A stretch of 37,262 bases of DNA from Candidatus Binataceae bacterium (GTDB taxonomy: Bacteria; Desulfobacterota; Binatia; Binatales; Binataceae): contig JASHPB010000271.1 of NCBI GenBank assembly GCA_030038355.1, forward strand, positions 1 through 37,262. Reading direction: 5' to 3'. Both the position numbers and the translations under genes were made by a program. Under the pieces are notes generated by a model, which had not been told where the DNA came from, did no database searches, and saw only the letters and a program-made list of their open reading frames with translations. Shown here in pieces: positions 25,234 to 33,205 of this stretch. Positions within the stretch are counted from its first letter, which is position 1; each line of letters opens with the position of its first letter.

Positions 25234-25771
25234 CGCCCATCCCCAGCGCCGCGATCCGTGGAGCGTCGGCAAGCAGGCAATTGGCGGCGGCATAGAGGAT
25301 CACGAGCGTGGCCGCTCCCAGAGCAATCGTGAAGAGATCCAGCGCGCCGAGATCACGCGAGACCGCGCGCAGAGCGGTGATAGTCGCGAGCGCCGCGAGC
25401 GAGGCGTTGCGCGCAACGAGCCACCAACTGATCTTCTGCCGCAGCGCCGGGCCAAAGCATCCGCAATCGATGTATACGCGCCCGCGCATCAGGTTGATCA
25501 CGATAGCCGCCGAGAAAATCCCCAGCAGCACGAGGATTGCGCTTGCCGATGTAGTACGTGAAGCCGTGAACATCAGGCCCAACGCGGCGAACAGCTCGAC
25601 CAGCGGAATTGCGAAGGTAAGTATCGGCTCGATGATCGCTGGCGCGATTCGATAGCTTTCGAGTGCGCCGCGGAATTCATCCAGGTCGGCGAACTTCATC
25701 GCCCCCGAGGCAAAAAAGATCGCGGCCAGCACCAGCGACGCGGTCCACGCGATTGTGGGGTCAATCGTCAT
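25226..25771 (-). CDS. mauE: Methylamine/aralkylamine dehydrogenase accessory membrane protein
   Basis: 181 residues with four or five predicted membrane segments (starting IAWTASLVLAAIFFASGAMK). The DoxX/MauE family motif is visible in VYIDCGCFGPALRQKISWW, whose paired cysteines probably exchange electrons with MauD. MauE is required, with MauD, for disulfide formation in the light chain. Its ATG overlaps the mauB stop as ATGA, and its end overlaps mauD. Length matches MauE (about 180-190). Confidence 0.92.
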   Translation of the reverse strand: MTIDPTIAWTASLVLAAIFFASGAMKFADLDEFRGALESYRIAPAIIEPILTFAIPLVELFAALGLMFTASRTTSASAILVLLGIFSAAIVINLMRGRVYIDCGCFGPALRQKISWWLVARNASLAALATITALRAVSRDLGALDLFTIALGAATLVILYAAANCLLADAPRIAALGMGDA

Positions 25772-26928
25772 GGTCCGTAGATGACGAACGGCGAGCCGAG
25801 CTCATCCAGCTTGCCGACGAATTTTCCAGTGGTGAGATTGTAAGCTTCGAGCTGGCCCGTTCCTTCCTGCATGCTAGTCTGAAGATCGAGCACTTCGAGC
25901 ATTGGCTTGTCGGCGTTGGTGGCAAAGATCGAGTAGCCCTGTGTTTTCAGCTTGATCCGCTTGACGCGCTGCCTCTGCGCGAGATCGTAGACCCACACCT
26001 CGGTGCCGAATTGCTTGTGCGTCCAGTCGCCGCCCTGATGCATGAGCACCAGCAGCACGCCGCTCTTGGGCTCAACCGCGACCGTCTGCCACCCGCCCGG
26101 CCGCCATTTGCCCGCCTTGTCCGCCGCAGTGATTAGCGACCACGGCTGCGCGCCCTTGGCCTCGGCGCCGGAGAGATCAACTTCGTAGAGGTTGCCGTAG
26201 TAGGAATCGAAGTAAGCCCTCGAGCCGACGAGCGCCGGCTGATCGAAGACGGGATCCTTGCCGGGATCGAAGAACGGCTTCGAAGTCGTCTTGCCCTTTG
26301 CCTTGCCGGAATCGTCGAGTTGAACGGTGAGAATCGAGCCGTCGGCACAGATTGAATCGAACTGACGATTGCCCGATGGGAACGCCTGCACGCATCCGGG
26401 CGTTTCGATTTCGCCGACGAACTTGCGGGCTTTCGTATCGACAACGCTGATCGACGTCGCCGGCGTCATGTTGGCGACCAGGATGAACTCTCCGTCGGGA
26501 GTAATCGACGCCGAATCGCGCTTGGGGACGATCAGCAGGCGCTTCGGCGGAATCTCGACCTCGCCGCTGAAGTTGAGTTTTTTGGCGTCGAAGATCGATA
26601 CGACGTCGGTGCGCGTCCCGCGCCATCCTCGCGAGTAGAACGTGTCGACGCTGTAGAACTCGTGATGGTCAGGTGCGAGGACGAAATTGCTGAGGTAGCC
26701 GCCACTCACTTGCCCGAGCACCTTGAGGCGCCCGGTGTCGACGATGTAGACCCTGGCGGCCGCGGTCGAGGGGAATCCCGCGTCGAGCACGAAGATCCAT
26801 CCCGGTCCGACCTCGGGCAGCGCGAGCGAGGTCATCTGATCGGGCGGCAGCTGTGCCTGCGCTCTGGGAGCGGCCACGAGCAAGATCGCGGCTACGAGGA
26901 GAACCAGACTTCTAACACGGGTCGACAT
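25768..26928 (-). CDS. mauB: Quinoprotein amine dehydrogenase heavy (alpha) chain
   Basis: 386 residues, close to family length. The Sec signal peptide ends near PRAQA (residue 25), and the rest is a seven-bladed beta-propeller of the MADH heavy-chain type. Telltale segments are SGGYLSNFVLAPDHHEFYSV, TPGCVQAFPSGNRQFDSIC with the internal cysteine pair, and LVLMHQGGDWTHKQFGTEVW. Two heavy and two light chains form the periplasmic tetramer, the heavy chain lining the substrate channel to the TTQ. This is the first gene of mauBEDA; mauF, normally upstream in Paracoccus, is absent, and a class III aminotransferase gene is 99 bases upstream on the same strand. Confidence 0.93.
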   Translation of the reverse strand: MSTRVRSLVLLVAAILLVAAPRAQAQLPPDQMTSLALPEVGPGWIFVLDAGFPSTAAARVYIVDTGRLKVLGQVSGGYLSNFVLAPDHHEFYSVDTFYSRGWRGTRTDVVSIFDAKKLNFSGEVEIPPKRLLIVPKRDSASITPDGEFILVANMTPATSISVVDTKARKFVGEIETPGCVQAFPSGNRQFDSICADGSILTVQLDDSGKAKGKTTSKPFFDPGKDPVFDQPALVGSRAYFDSYYGNLYEVDLSGAEAKGAQPWSLITAADKAGKWRPGGWQTVAVEPKSGVLLVLMHQGGDWTHKQFGTEVWVYDLAQRQRVKRIKLKTQGYSIFATNADKPMLEVLDLQTSMQEGTGQLEAYNLTTGKFVGKLDELGSPFVIYGP

Positions 26929-26956
26929 CGGCCGCCGCCCCCACGGCTCAGAGTGA

Positions 26957-26983
26957 ATAATATGCGGTGTCGGTCAGGGTCAA
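26957..26983 (-). promoter_or_regulatory. Candidate promoter for the mau-type cluster
   Basis: On the minus strand TTGACC (26978-26983) and TATTAT (26957-26962) are separated by 15 bases in the 99-base gap before mauB. Both boxes are near consensus, but the spacing is short. It would place transcription start about 20 bases before mauB and allow the cluster to be expressed independently of the upstream aminotransferase. Confidence 0.35.
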
Positions 26984-27027
26984 GGAAACCCCGGCGGACG
27001 ATCGGCGCGGAGTTGCGAGCGCTTTTG

Positions 27028-28269
27028 CTACGCGCCGAACTGCGATTTCACCATCGCGAAGGCGCGGTCGGACACCTCGAGCGTGCGCTCCATATCCTGG
27101 TCGCTGATCGCGGTCGAGATGAACCAGTTGTGGCGCGGCGCGAAGTAAACTCCGCTCCGCGAGCATTCGCCGCAGAACAGCTTGTTGCGATCGAAATGGC
27201 CCTCGTCGGCCTTGAACGTCATGTATGGGATGGCGGGCGGCCCGGAGTATGTCACCTCGATTCCGTGGCTGCGCGCCTGGGAAAGCAGGCCAGTGCGCAA
27301 CTTTTCGCCGATCGCGCGCATCCGCTCGATGCCATCGGTTGCTGCTAGCTCGCGCAGCGTAGCGAGGCTCGCCGCCATCGGCACCGCGCTCGTGAAATAC
27401 GATCCAGTGAAGAAAACCTCCTGCGACGCCTTGCGCAGGCTATCGCGCCCAAGACACGCCGCGAGCGGATAGCCGTTGGCGATAGCTTTGCAGTAGGTCG
27501 ACAGATCCGGACGCACGCCGAACAGCTCGCCCGAGCCGCCCAGGTGCAAGCGAAAGCCCGCACGGACGTCGTCGAGAATGAAAACGATTCCGTTGTCGTC
27601 GCAAATTTTTCTGACGCCGCTCAAGAATCCTTCGACCGGCAGCTCGGAATCATGGCCTGCGTCGTGACGGAATGGCGAGATCACAAGTCCCGCAATCTTC
27701 CCATGATTCTCGGCGACTACGCGCTGCAGACTTTCGAGGTCGTTGTACGCGAAGTAAACGATGTTCGCGCGATCTTCCGGTGTCAGGCCATTCGTCACCG
27801 GCGTGCACCATGCGTGCGCGCCGTGATACGCCCCCTGGCACATCGCGACTTTCGGCCGGCCAGTAGCCTGACGCGCGACGATCGTCGCGTACGTGCATAC
27901 ATCTGAGCCGTTCTTGGCGAACACCGCCCAATTGGCGAACGGCGTGATCGAAACGAGATATTCCGCAAGCTCGACCCATCGCTCAGTCGGCGCATTGAAG
28001 CAGTTGCCGAGGTCGGCCTGGCGGCGCACAGCCTCCTCGACCTTGGCATGACGATGGCCGAGCACAATCGGACCGTACGAGCACATGTAATCGATATATT
28101 CGTTGCCATCGACATCCCACACGTGCGAACCCTCGCCACGCGCGAAGAACGATGGATACGCACCCCTGGTAAGAAAGAGGGGAGACTGGTGGCCGTAGAT
28201 TCCGCCAGGGATAACTTTCTTCGCGCGCTCAAAGAGCGCTTCACTCTTTTCGAAAGTGTAGGGTTTCAC
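27028..28269 (-). CDS. Class III aminotransferase, glutamate-1-semialdehyde aminomutase-like
   Basis: 413 residues from GTG at 28269, preceded by GAGGTG 5 bases upstream. PLP fold-type I: VIPGGIYGHQSP and WDVDGNEYIDYMCSYGPIVL open the protein as in GSA aminomutases, D233/D234 (FILDDVRAGFR) contacts the pyridine nitrogen, and K261 in STYCKAIANGYPLAA is the Schiff-base lysine. The usual NSGTEA phosphate-binding motif is replaced by NGSDVCTYA. A true HemL is possible, but the divergence and context favour an omega-aminotransferase of unknown substrate. It is co-directional with mauBEDA 99 bases downstream, so an amine-related role is attractive but unproved. Confidence 0.8.
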   Translation of the reverse strand: MKPYTFEKSEALFERAKKVIPGGIYGHQSPLFLTRGAYPSFFARGEGSHVWDVDGNEYIDYMCSYGPIVLGHRHAKVEEAVRRQADLGNCFNAPTERWVELAEYLVSITPFANWAVFAKNGSDVCTYATIVARQATGRPKVAMCQGAYHGAHAWCTPVTNGLTPEDRANIVYFAYNDLESLQRVVAENHGKIAGLVISPFRHDAGHDSELPVEGFLSGVRKICDDNGIVFILDDVRAGFRLHLGGSGELFGVRPDLSTYCKAIANGYPLAACLGRDSLRKASQEVFFTGSYFTSAVPMAASLATLRELAATDGIERMRAIGEKLRTGLLSQARSHGIEVTYSGPPAIPYMTFKADEGHFDRNKLFCGECSRSGVYFAPRHNWFISTAISDQDMERTLEVSDRAFAMVKSQFGA

Positions 28270-28394
28270 GCTCGCACCTCGGAGCTAGGATTTTCACCGA
28301 CCCAATCGCGAGAGTCCTATGCCGAGATACGAGCGTCAAGCCCGCGTCGATGCGCACTCACCGCGAGAGCGAGGTCGCGCAGCCGGCTGAAACT

Positions 28395-28856
28395 CTAGTG
28401 GCGCAAAGTCTTGGTCTCGCCGCGCGCCGAGAGCGGCAGCGCGCCGATTCGTACCAACTCGTCCTTGAAGCTCGCGCGCGAAAGCGGCTTGCACAGCACC
28501 GCCGAGGCACCGAGCTCGTAGCTCTTGGCGATATCACGGTCGAAAAGCGAGCTGGTGATAACGAACACGGGAACCCGCTCGAGTGCCGGATTGTTGCGCA
28601 TCGCCTGCAGCACCGAAAAGCCGCCGTTGTCGGGCAACCGCAGGTCGATAAGGAAAAGGTCCGGGCGATCGGTGTCGGTGAAGCGCCCGACCATGTCGAT
28701 CGCTTCCTCGGCGTTCTGCGCATGAATCATGTCGATCGAATCGCCCAACACCTGGCGAATCACCGTCAGTGCAATGAAGACGTGATCGGGATTGTCCTCG
28801 ACGAGGAAAATGCGCACCTCGGAATTAAGCAGGTTCGCAGACTTCTCTTCGCTCAT
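28395..28856 (-). CDS. Stand-alone response regulator receiver protein (CheY/Rcp1-like)
   Basis: 153 residues from ATG at 28856, with GAGAGG 4 bases upstream. It is a single receiver domain: acidic pair E20-D21, phosphoacceptor D71 in LFLIDLRLPDNGG, T101 in FVITSS and K123 in LCKPLS. The extended region after the acidic pair resembles Rcp1-type regulators that partner hybrid or phytochrome-like kinases. No output domain and no histidine kinase are nearby, so it must act through protein contacts or a phosphorelay encoded elsewhere. It is divergent from the ClC gene. Confidence 0.92.
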   Translation of the reverse strand: MSEEKSANLLNSEVRIFLVEDNPDHVFIALTVIRQVLGDSIDMIHAQNAEEAIDMVGRFTDTDRPDLFLIDLRLPDNGGFSVLQAMRNNPALERVPVFVITSSLFDRDIAKSYELGASAVLCKPLSRASFKDELVRIGALPLSARGETKTLRH

Positions 28857-29237
28857 ACTACCTCTCGTCGCTATGCGGCCCACTCGGATATCTTGAACGC
28901 CCCGCGACAAGAAATCCACTTCCACGCTTGCCCAATTACCATGCCAAACCAGCATCCTGCCCGCGATCACCGTCGTAACTCAGGCTTTGTCGATATATGC
29001 ACTCAAGATCGATGTAATGCCGCATTGAGGCGCGAGTATCGCGTCATCGCGGCGACTTAGACCTCAATATTGGGACTAAACCTGCAGAATTCTTCGAATT
29101 GCGACTAATATCAAGCCCTGCCGATATGTTCCGGGTCCCCGCCTTCGGATGAGACGCCGAAGATGTGACACCGGGTGACACTGTTCGGGTAATTGCCTCG
29201 ATCTGCTAAGTAGGGACTGGAAAGGATCACTCATAAA
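28857..29237. promoter_or_regulatory. Divergent non-coding region between response regulator and ClC genes
   Basis: 381 bases without a supportable gene. It must hold the promoters for both divergent genes. Seen by eye: an inverted repeat AATTC-TTC-GAATT at 29088-29100, a CTTCGG/CCGAAG pair at 29143-29148 and 29157-29162, and a direct repeat of TGACAC at 29166-29181. None matches a named regulator site that I know, and no good -10/-35 pair was settled on. Confidence 0.4.
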
Positions 29238-31037
29238 GTGGGAATTGTCGCCTCGGTCACGGGTTCGAGAATCCTCAACCATCCACTGCTTCGAAAATAT
29301 ACCTCACTGGTCAACGAGGATCTCACCGCCACTTATTCGCGGGACATCCAGAAATGGTTGCTTATCGCCCCTATCATCGGCGTGGTCACCGGCCTGCTTA
29401 TCACCGGCATCGCGATCCTCATTCTCGATACGATCTGGGCAGCCGTGCTGCCATACTACCTCGCCCATCATTGGGCAATCGTCGCTGGATTGGTAGGAGG
29501 ATTCATCGCGACCGGGCTCATCATGCAGTTCATGACGCCCGATCCGAATGAGCATTCGACCGAAGAAATCGTCCGTTCTTATCACGAGCATCAGGGCGAC
29601 ATCGACATGCGCCCGTTCTGGTGGAAACTGCTCGCCGCCGTTACCACCCTGGGTTCTGGCGGCAGCGCCGCGCTCGAGGGGCCGAGCATCTACGGCGGCG
29701 GCGCGATTGGTTCGTGGCTCTGGACCAAGGCGCGGCGTTTCGGACTCGAATCGCGCGACCGTCGGATCATGATGATTGCCGGCGCGGGTGCCGGGATGGC
29801 CGCCGTCTTCCGCGCGCCCCTGACCGGTATCGTGTTCGCGCTCGAGATGCCCTACAAGGATGACCTGGCGCACGAGGCGCTGCTGCCGTCGCTCATCGCG
29901 TCGGTGGTAGCCTACGCGACGCTCGCCGCAATCGTCGGAACAACGCCACTTTTCGGCTTCGTCGGCTCGACCAGCTTCGAGGCAATCGACGTCTTCTGGT
30001 CGGCGATCTTAGGCCTAGCGATCGGGCTCATCGCTCTCGTCTTCGACATCACGTTCCGCCGGGTGCGCACGATGTTCGTGCGGGCGAGAATCGCACACAC
30101 CTACAAGCTGCTGATCGGAGGACTCGGAACCGCAATCTGCGGCCTTGCCTTCATCTCGATTTATCCCGGCAAGCTGATTCCGATCGGCCCCAACTACGAG
30201 GCCGTCAGCTACGTGCTGAGTCATCGCGTGCCTGCGCTGACGCTGGTCGTGTTCGCGGGCTTCAAGCTGGTTGCGACGATCTTCAGCCTCGGTTCCGGAG
30301 GCGTAAGCGCGATGTTCGTGCCGCTGCTGCTGGCCGGTGCATCTATCGGCAGCGCCTTCGCGCAATCTGCAGTGCACACGCCGACCTATGACCTGTACGC
30401 CGCAGTCGGGATGGCCTCGTTTATCGCGGCTGGTTATAAGACCCCGCTGACTTCCGTGGTCTTCGTGGCCGAGGTCACAGGCGGCCATTCCTTCATCATT
30501 CCGAGCCTTATCGGCGCGGCAGTCGCGTATGCGGTCTCGGGCGAGGCATCAGTCTCGGGCGATCAGCATCTGCACGAGATGATTCGACTTGCCGACCTCG
30601 GCACCGCCACGGTCAGTGACGTAATGCACCGCCAGGTCGTCTCGACGCAGGCCGATGCGACGTTGGCTGACGTGGTCAGCCGTATCGCCGCGGTCCACAA
30701 GCACACGATCTTCCCGGTCTACGAGGAAGGCCGCCCGGCAGGGGTGATATCGATGGCGCAGATCGCGAGCGTGCCCTCCGACAAGTGGCCTGAGACGCGC
30801 GTGCGCCAGGTCGCGGACCTCGAGCCGACACGCGTCGCGGTCGATTGCGACCTGAACGAAGGCTTGCGCCTGCTGGTCGGCGAGCGTCCGTCGCAGATGC
30901 TGCTGGTGATGAACGACGACGGCAGCCTGGCCGGAATTGTCACCAAGACCGACATCCTGCGCGCGGTGCAGAGCGGCGGCCTCGCCGATCATCGCATGCA
31001 CTTCGAAGCGCCGGACGACAAGGGAAGCCGGCTATGA
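29238..31037 (+). CDS. ClC-family chloride channel/transporter with C-terminal CBS pair
   Basis: 599 residues from GTG at 29238 (AAAGGA about 11 bases upstream). The ClC transmembrane core spans about residues 40-430. The GxEGP-type motif appears as SAALEGPSI with gating glutamate E147, followed by AGMAAVFRAPLTGIVFALE and, later, FSLGSGGVSAMFVPLLLAGA. The first filter motif (usually GSGIPE or GHGVPE) is replaced by a polar EHSTEE-like stretch near residues 105-110. Two CBS domains (about 455-510 and 530-590) form a nucleotide-sensing Bateman module. It probably moves chloride or another anion across the inner membrane. Its last 6 bases overlap the convergent SDR gene. Confidence 0.9.
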   Translation: MGIVASVTGSRILNHPLLRKYTSLVNEDLTATYSRDIQKWLLIAPIIGVVTGLLITGIAILILDTIWAAVLPYYLAHHWAIVAGLVGGFIATGLIMQFMTPDPNEHSTEEIVRSYHEHQGDIDMRPFWWKLLAAVTTLGSGGSAALEGPSIYGGGAIGSWLWTKARRFGLESRDRRIMMIAGAGAGMAAVFRAPLTGIVFALEMPYKDDLAHEALLPSLIASVVAYATLAAIVGTTPLFGFVGSTSFEAIDVFWSAILGLAIGLIALVFDITFRRVRTMFVRARIAHTYKLLIGGLGTAICGLAFISIYPGKLIPIGPNYEAVSYVLSHRVPALTLVVFAGFKLVATIFSLGSGGVSAMFVPLLLAGASIGSAFAQSAVHTPTYDLYAAVGMASFIAAGYKTPLTSVVFVAEVTGGHSFIIPSLIGAAVAYAVSGEASVSGDQHLHEMIRLADLGTATVSDVMHRQVVSTQADATLADVVSRIAAVHKHTIFPVYEEGRPAGVISMAQIASVPSDKWPETRVRQVADLEPTRVAVDCDLNEGLRLLVGERPSQMLLVMNDDGSLAGIVTKTDILRAVQSGGLADHRMHFEAPDDKGSRL

Positions 31038-31889
31038 TGGCCGCTTGACCTCGAACGAGGGCCCGGACCACTCGTCGCCGAGCATCGAAGATGATCCCTG
31101 CGCGGCCTGCGGCAGGTTGCCCGCGCTCATTCCTGACGTGGCGGCGCCGTCAACAATCATCGCCTGGCCACTGACGAATTCGGAATCATCACTCGCGAGG
31201 AAGAGCGCCATCGCGGCGATATCCTCGGGACGTCCGGTGCGCGGCCACGGTTGAAATCCCGCAAAGAGCTGCGTCGCGGTCTGCTCGCCGCCCGGGATGC
31301 GGTTGTAAGTGAGCGGAGTAGCGATAAGCCCCGGGCAAATGCAGTTGACGCGGATCTTGTCCTTGGCGAGTTCGAGCGAGGCCGAACGCGTGAGGCTGAT
31401 AACTCCGGCCTTGGCCGCGCAGTAGGCGTGCAGGCCCGCGGCGCCGCGGATTCCAGCTATCGACGCGGTCGAGATAATCGAGCCGCCGCCCACCTTGCGC
31501 ATTTCGGGCGCCGCGTACTTGATTCCGAGAAACACGGCGCGGAGCAGGATCGCGAAGGTGCGGTCCCAGTTATCGGCGGTGGTCTTTTCGAGCTGGCCGA
31601 CCGCGCCGCCGAGTCCGGCATTGTTGTAGATCACGTCGAGGCGGCCGAATTCCTTGACCGCTCTATCAATCGCAGCCTTGATGTTTTCTTCTTTCGAAAC
31701 GTCGGTGAGTTGGAACGCGGCGTGGCCGCCATTCTCGCGGCAATCGCGCACGGCAGCCTCGCCGCCCTCGCGATTCAAGTCGGCGATTACGACCGAGGCG
31801 CCTTCACCGGCGAATCGAATCGCGGCCGCGCGGCCGATGCCGCTGGCCGCACCCGTGATCAGTGCAACTTTCTTGTCGAGCCTGCCCAT
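31032..31889 (-). CDS. Short-chain dehydrogenase/reductase (SDR)
   Basis: 285 residues. Classical SDR: cofactor motif TGAASGIG (residues 12-19), NNAG at about 89-92, catalytic S143, Y156 and K160 in AYCAAK. The ADLNR segment at the end of the second strand suggests NAD. A C-terminal tail of about 25 residues (TSGMSAGNLPQAAQGSS) is longer than usual. ATG has GGGAG 7 bases upstream. It is the last gene of the six-gene minus-strand operon and could oxidise a 3-hydroxyacyl or other hydroxy intermediate; the substrate is unknown. Confidence 0.92.
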   Translation of the reverse strand: MGRLDKKVALITGAASGIGRAAAIRFAGEGASVVIADLNREGGEAAVRDCRENGGHAAFQLTDVSKEENIKAAIDRAVKEFGRLDVIYNNAGLGGAVGQLEKTTADNWDRTFAILLRAVFLGIKYAAPEMRKVGGGSIISTASIAGIRGAAGLHAYCAAKAGVISLTRSASLELAKDKIRVNCICPGLIATPLTYNRIPGGEQTATQLFAGFQPWPRTGRPEDIAAMALFLASDDSEFVSGQAMIVDGAATSGMSAGNLPQAAQGSSSMLGDEWSGPSFEVKRPS

Positions 31890-31918
31890 TGTCTTTCTCC
31901 CATGCGTTGAACTTCAAG

Positions 31919-32377
31919 TTACTTCGGCTGCGGCCGATTCATCATGCGATAGTCGATATGCGCCGCCACTTCGCCACTTTCGTTGGTGAGCGTCGAACGA
32001 ATCACCGTGAAGATCATCGTGCCGCTGCGTCCGGTCTTCTCGTAAATCTCCTTGACCTTTGACGAGATCCGAATCTGGTTGCCGGGACGGATCGGTCTCA
32101 CCATTTCGATATCGATTCCACCCATCAGGCCACGCCCGCCGCGCGTCGCGCGGAGCCTGTCGAAGGCGCTCTCCGCCGTGCGGAGCGATGCGACGAACGC
32201 GGGCGGTGCGATTATTCCGCGGTACGGCCCGGCCTTGGCAGCGGCTTCATCGATGTAGAGCGGATTGGTCTCGCCCATCGCGCGGCAGAAGTTCGCGATC
32301 CGCTCGGCCGTCACGCTGATCGGCTCGGGCACGATGAAGGTCTGGCCGACCAGTTCCTCGTCACCTCTTTTCATCAT
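31919..32377 (-). CDS. MaoC-like / FAS1-type dehydratase domain protein
   Basis: 152 residues, a single hot-dog domain. The N-terminus VGQTFIVPEPISVTAERIA, the substrate-binding NPLYIDEAAAKAGPYRGIIA with APPAFVASL, and MVRPIRPGNQIRISSKVKEI are typical of the MaoC N-terminal dehydratase group (HTD2/FAS1 MaoC). Such proteins hydrate 2-enoyl-CoA or work as half of a heterodimer. It lies 13 bases after the acetoacetate decarboxylase-like gene and 29 before the SDR, inside the operon. ATG at 32374 is an equally possible start. Confidence 0.85.
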   Translation of the reverse strand: MMKRGDEELVGQTFIVPEPISVTAERIANFCRAMGETNPLYIDEAAAKAGPYRGIIAPPAFVASLRTAESAFDRLRATRGGRGLMGGIDIEMVRPIRPGNQIRISSKVKEIYEKTGRSGTMIFTVIRSTLTNESGEVAAHIDYRMMNRPQPK

Positions 32378-32390
32378 CCTTGCGATTCAC

Positions 32391-33167
32391 TCAGAAGCTC
32401 CCCGCGTAGTCGTCGATGTTCTGGAACGAGTAGGGCAGGAAGCGCTCGGCGGCGACGGTGCCGATCTTCTTGGCCTTGGCATAGATATCGCCTTCCAGGT
32501 ATGTCGCGCCGCGATACTCGACGATCTCGATCTGCGACAGCGGATCGTGATGCGACTGGCGGAGCATCACCTTGCCCGTACCACGCCTAAGCACCCGCAC
32601 CTTGGTCTGGAAATGCGCGTGCACGATTATCGGATCGAATTCGAGGCCGCGCCCGTCAGCCGCGTGCAGGAACTTGAAATGGAAGCGATCGCTCGGCGCC
32701 GGGTCCTGAACCTGCTGGCGCTCGGTGAGAGTCGCCTCGACCGCGATATACGGCACGCCGCGGCGCTCGATCGTGGCGCGAATCTCGGCGCCGAAATTCC
32801 CGAGGCTGACACGCGCCTGCTTCTTCGGCTCGCCGAAAAGCTCGCGCCCGAAGATAATCGCGACATCCGTCGTCATCGGCATTGCGAGGCAGTAGTTGGC
32901 GACGATTCCCTTGTACTTCGCGAGCACGTCAACCCATCCGCCATCGAACGCGCCGACGCAGTTGGAACTGCCGAATGAGCCCGCGCCGATCGTCATCAAA
33001 GGCTCGTCCGCCGGCTCGAGTGGCGGCGGCAACACTGCGCGCACGAATTCCGGCCGCGTCAGGAACGAGACGCTCAAGGTTTTTCCTTCGAGGAAGGCGG
33101 GCGCCGCGAGCACCTCCTCGATTTTCCTGATTTCCTCCGGCGACTTGACCCACGGATTGGTTGCCAT
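32391..33167 (-). CDS. Acetoacetate decarboxylase family protein
   Basis: 258 residues, with a strong GGAGG site before ATG. The family motif GRELFGEPKKQARV contains K115 and K116; in clostridial acetoacetate decarboxylase K115 forms the Schiff base and K116 tunes its pKa, so the catalytic pair seems intact. The C-terminal half has the usual beta-cone segments (FHFKFLHAADG, IEIVEYRGATYLEGDIYAK). Family members also decarboxylate or aldol-condense other beta-keto acids. In this operon with acyl-CoA dehydrogenases, MaoC and SDR it may act on a catabolic keto acid. Confidence 0.87.
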   Translation of the reverse strand: MATNPWVKSPEEIRKIEEVLAAPAFLEGKTLSVSFLTRPEFVRAVLPPPLEPADEPLMTIGAGSFGSSNCVGAFDGGWVDVLAKYKGIVANYCLAMPMTTDVAIIFGRELFGEPKKQARVSLGNFGAEIRATIERRGVPYIAVEATLTERQQVQDPAPSDRFHFKFLHAADGRGLEFDPIIVHAHFQTKVRVLRRGTGKVMLRQSHHDPLSQIEIVEYRGATYLEGDIYAKAKKIGTVAAERFLPYSFQNIDDYAGSF

Positions 33168-33205
33168 GTCTCGAACCTCCGATTGGAGTTAGCTCTCTCT
33201 CGAAG

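Noticed and set aside
26662-27348. 228-residue plus-strand open frame across the mauB start and aminotransferase end
   Set aside because: It is antisense to two secure genes and has no domain signature.
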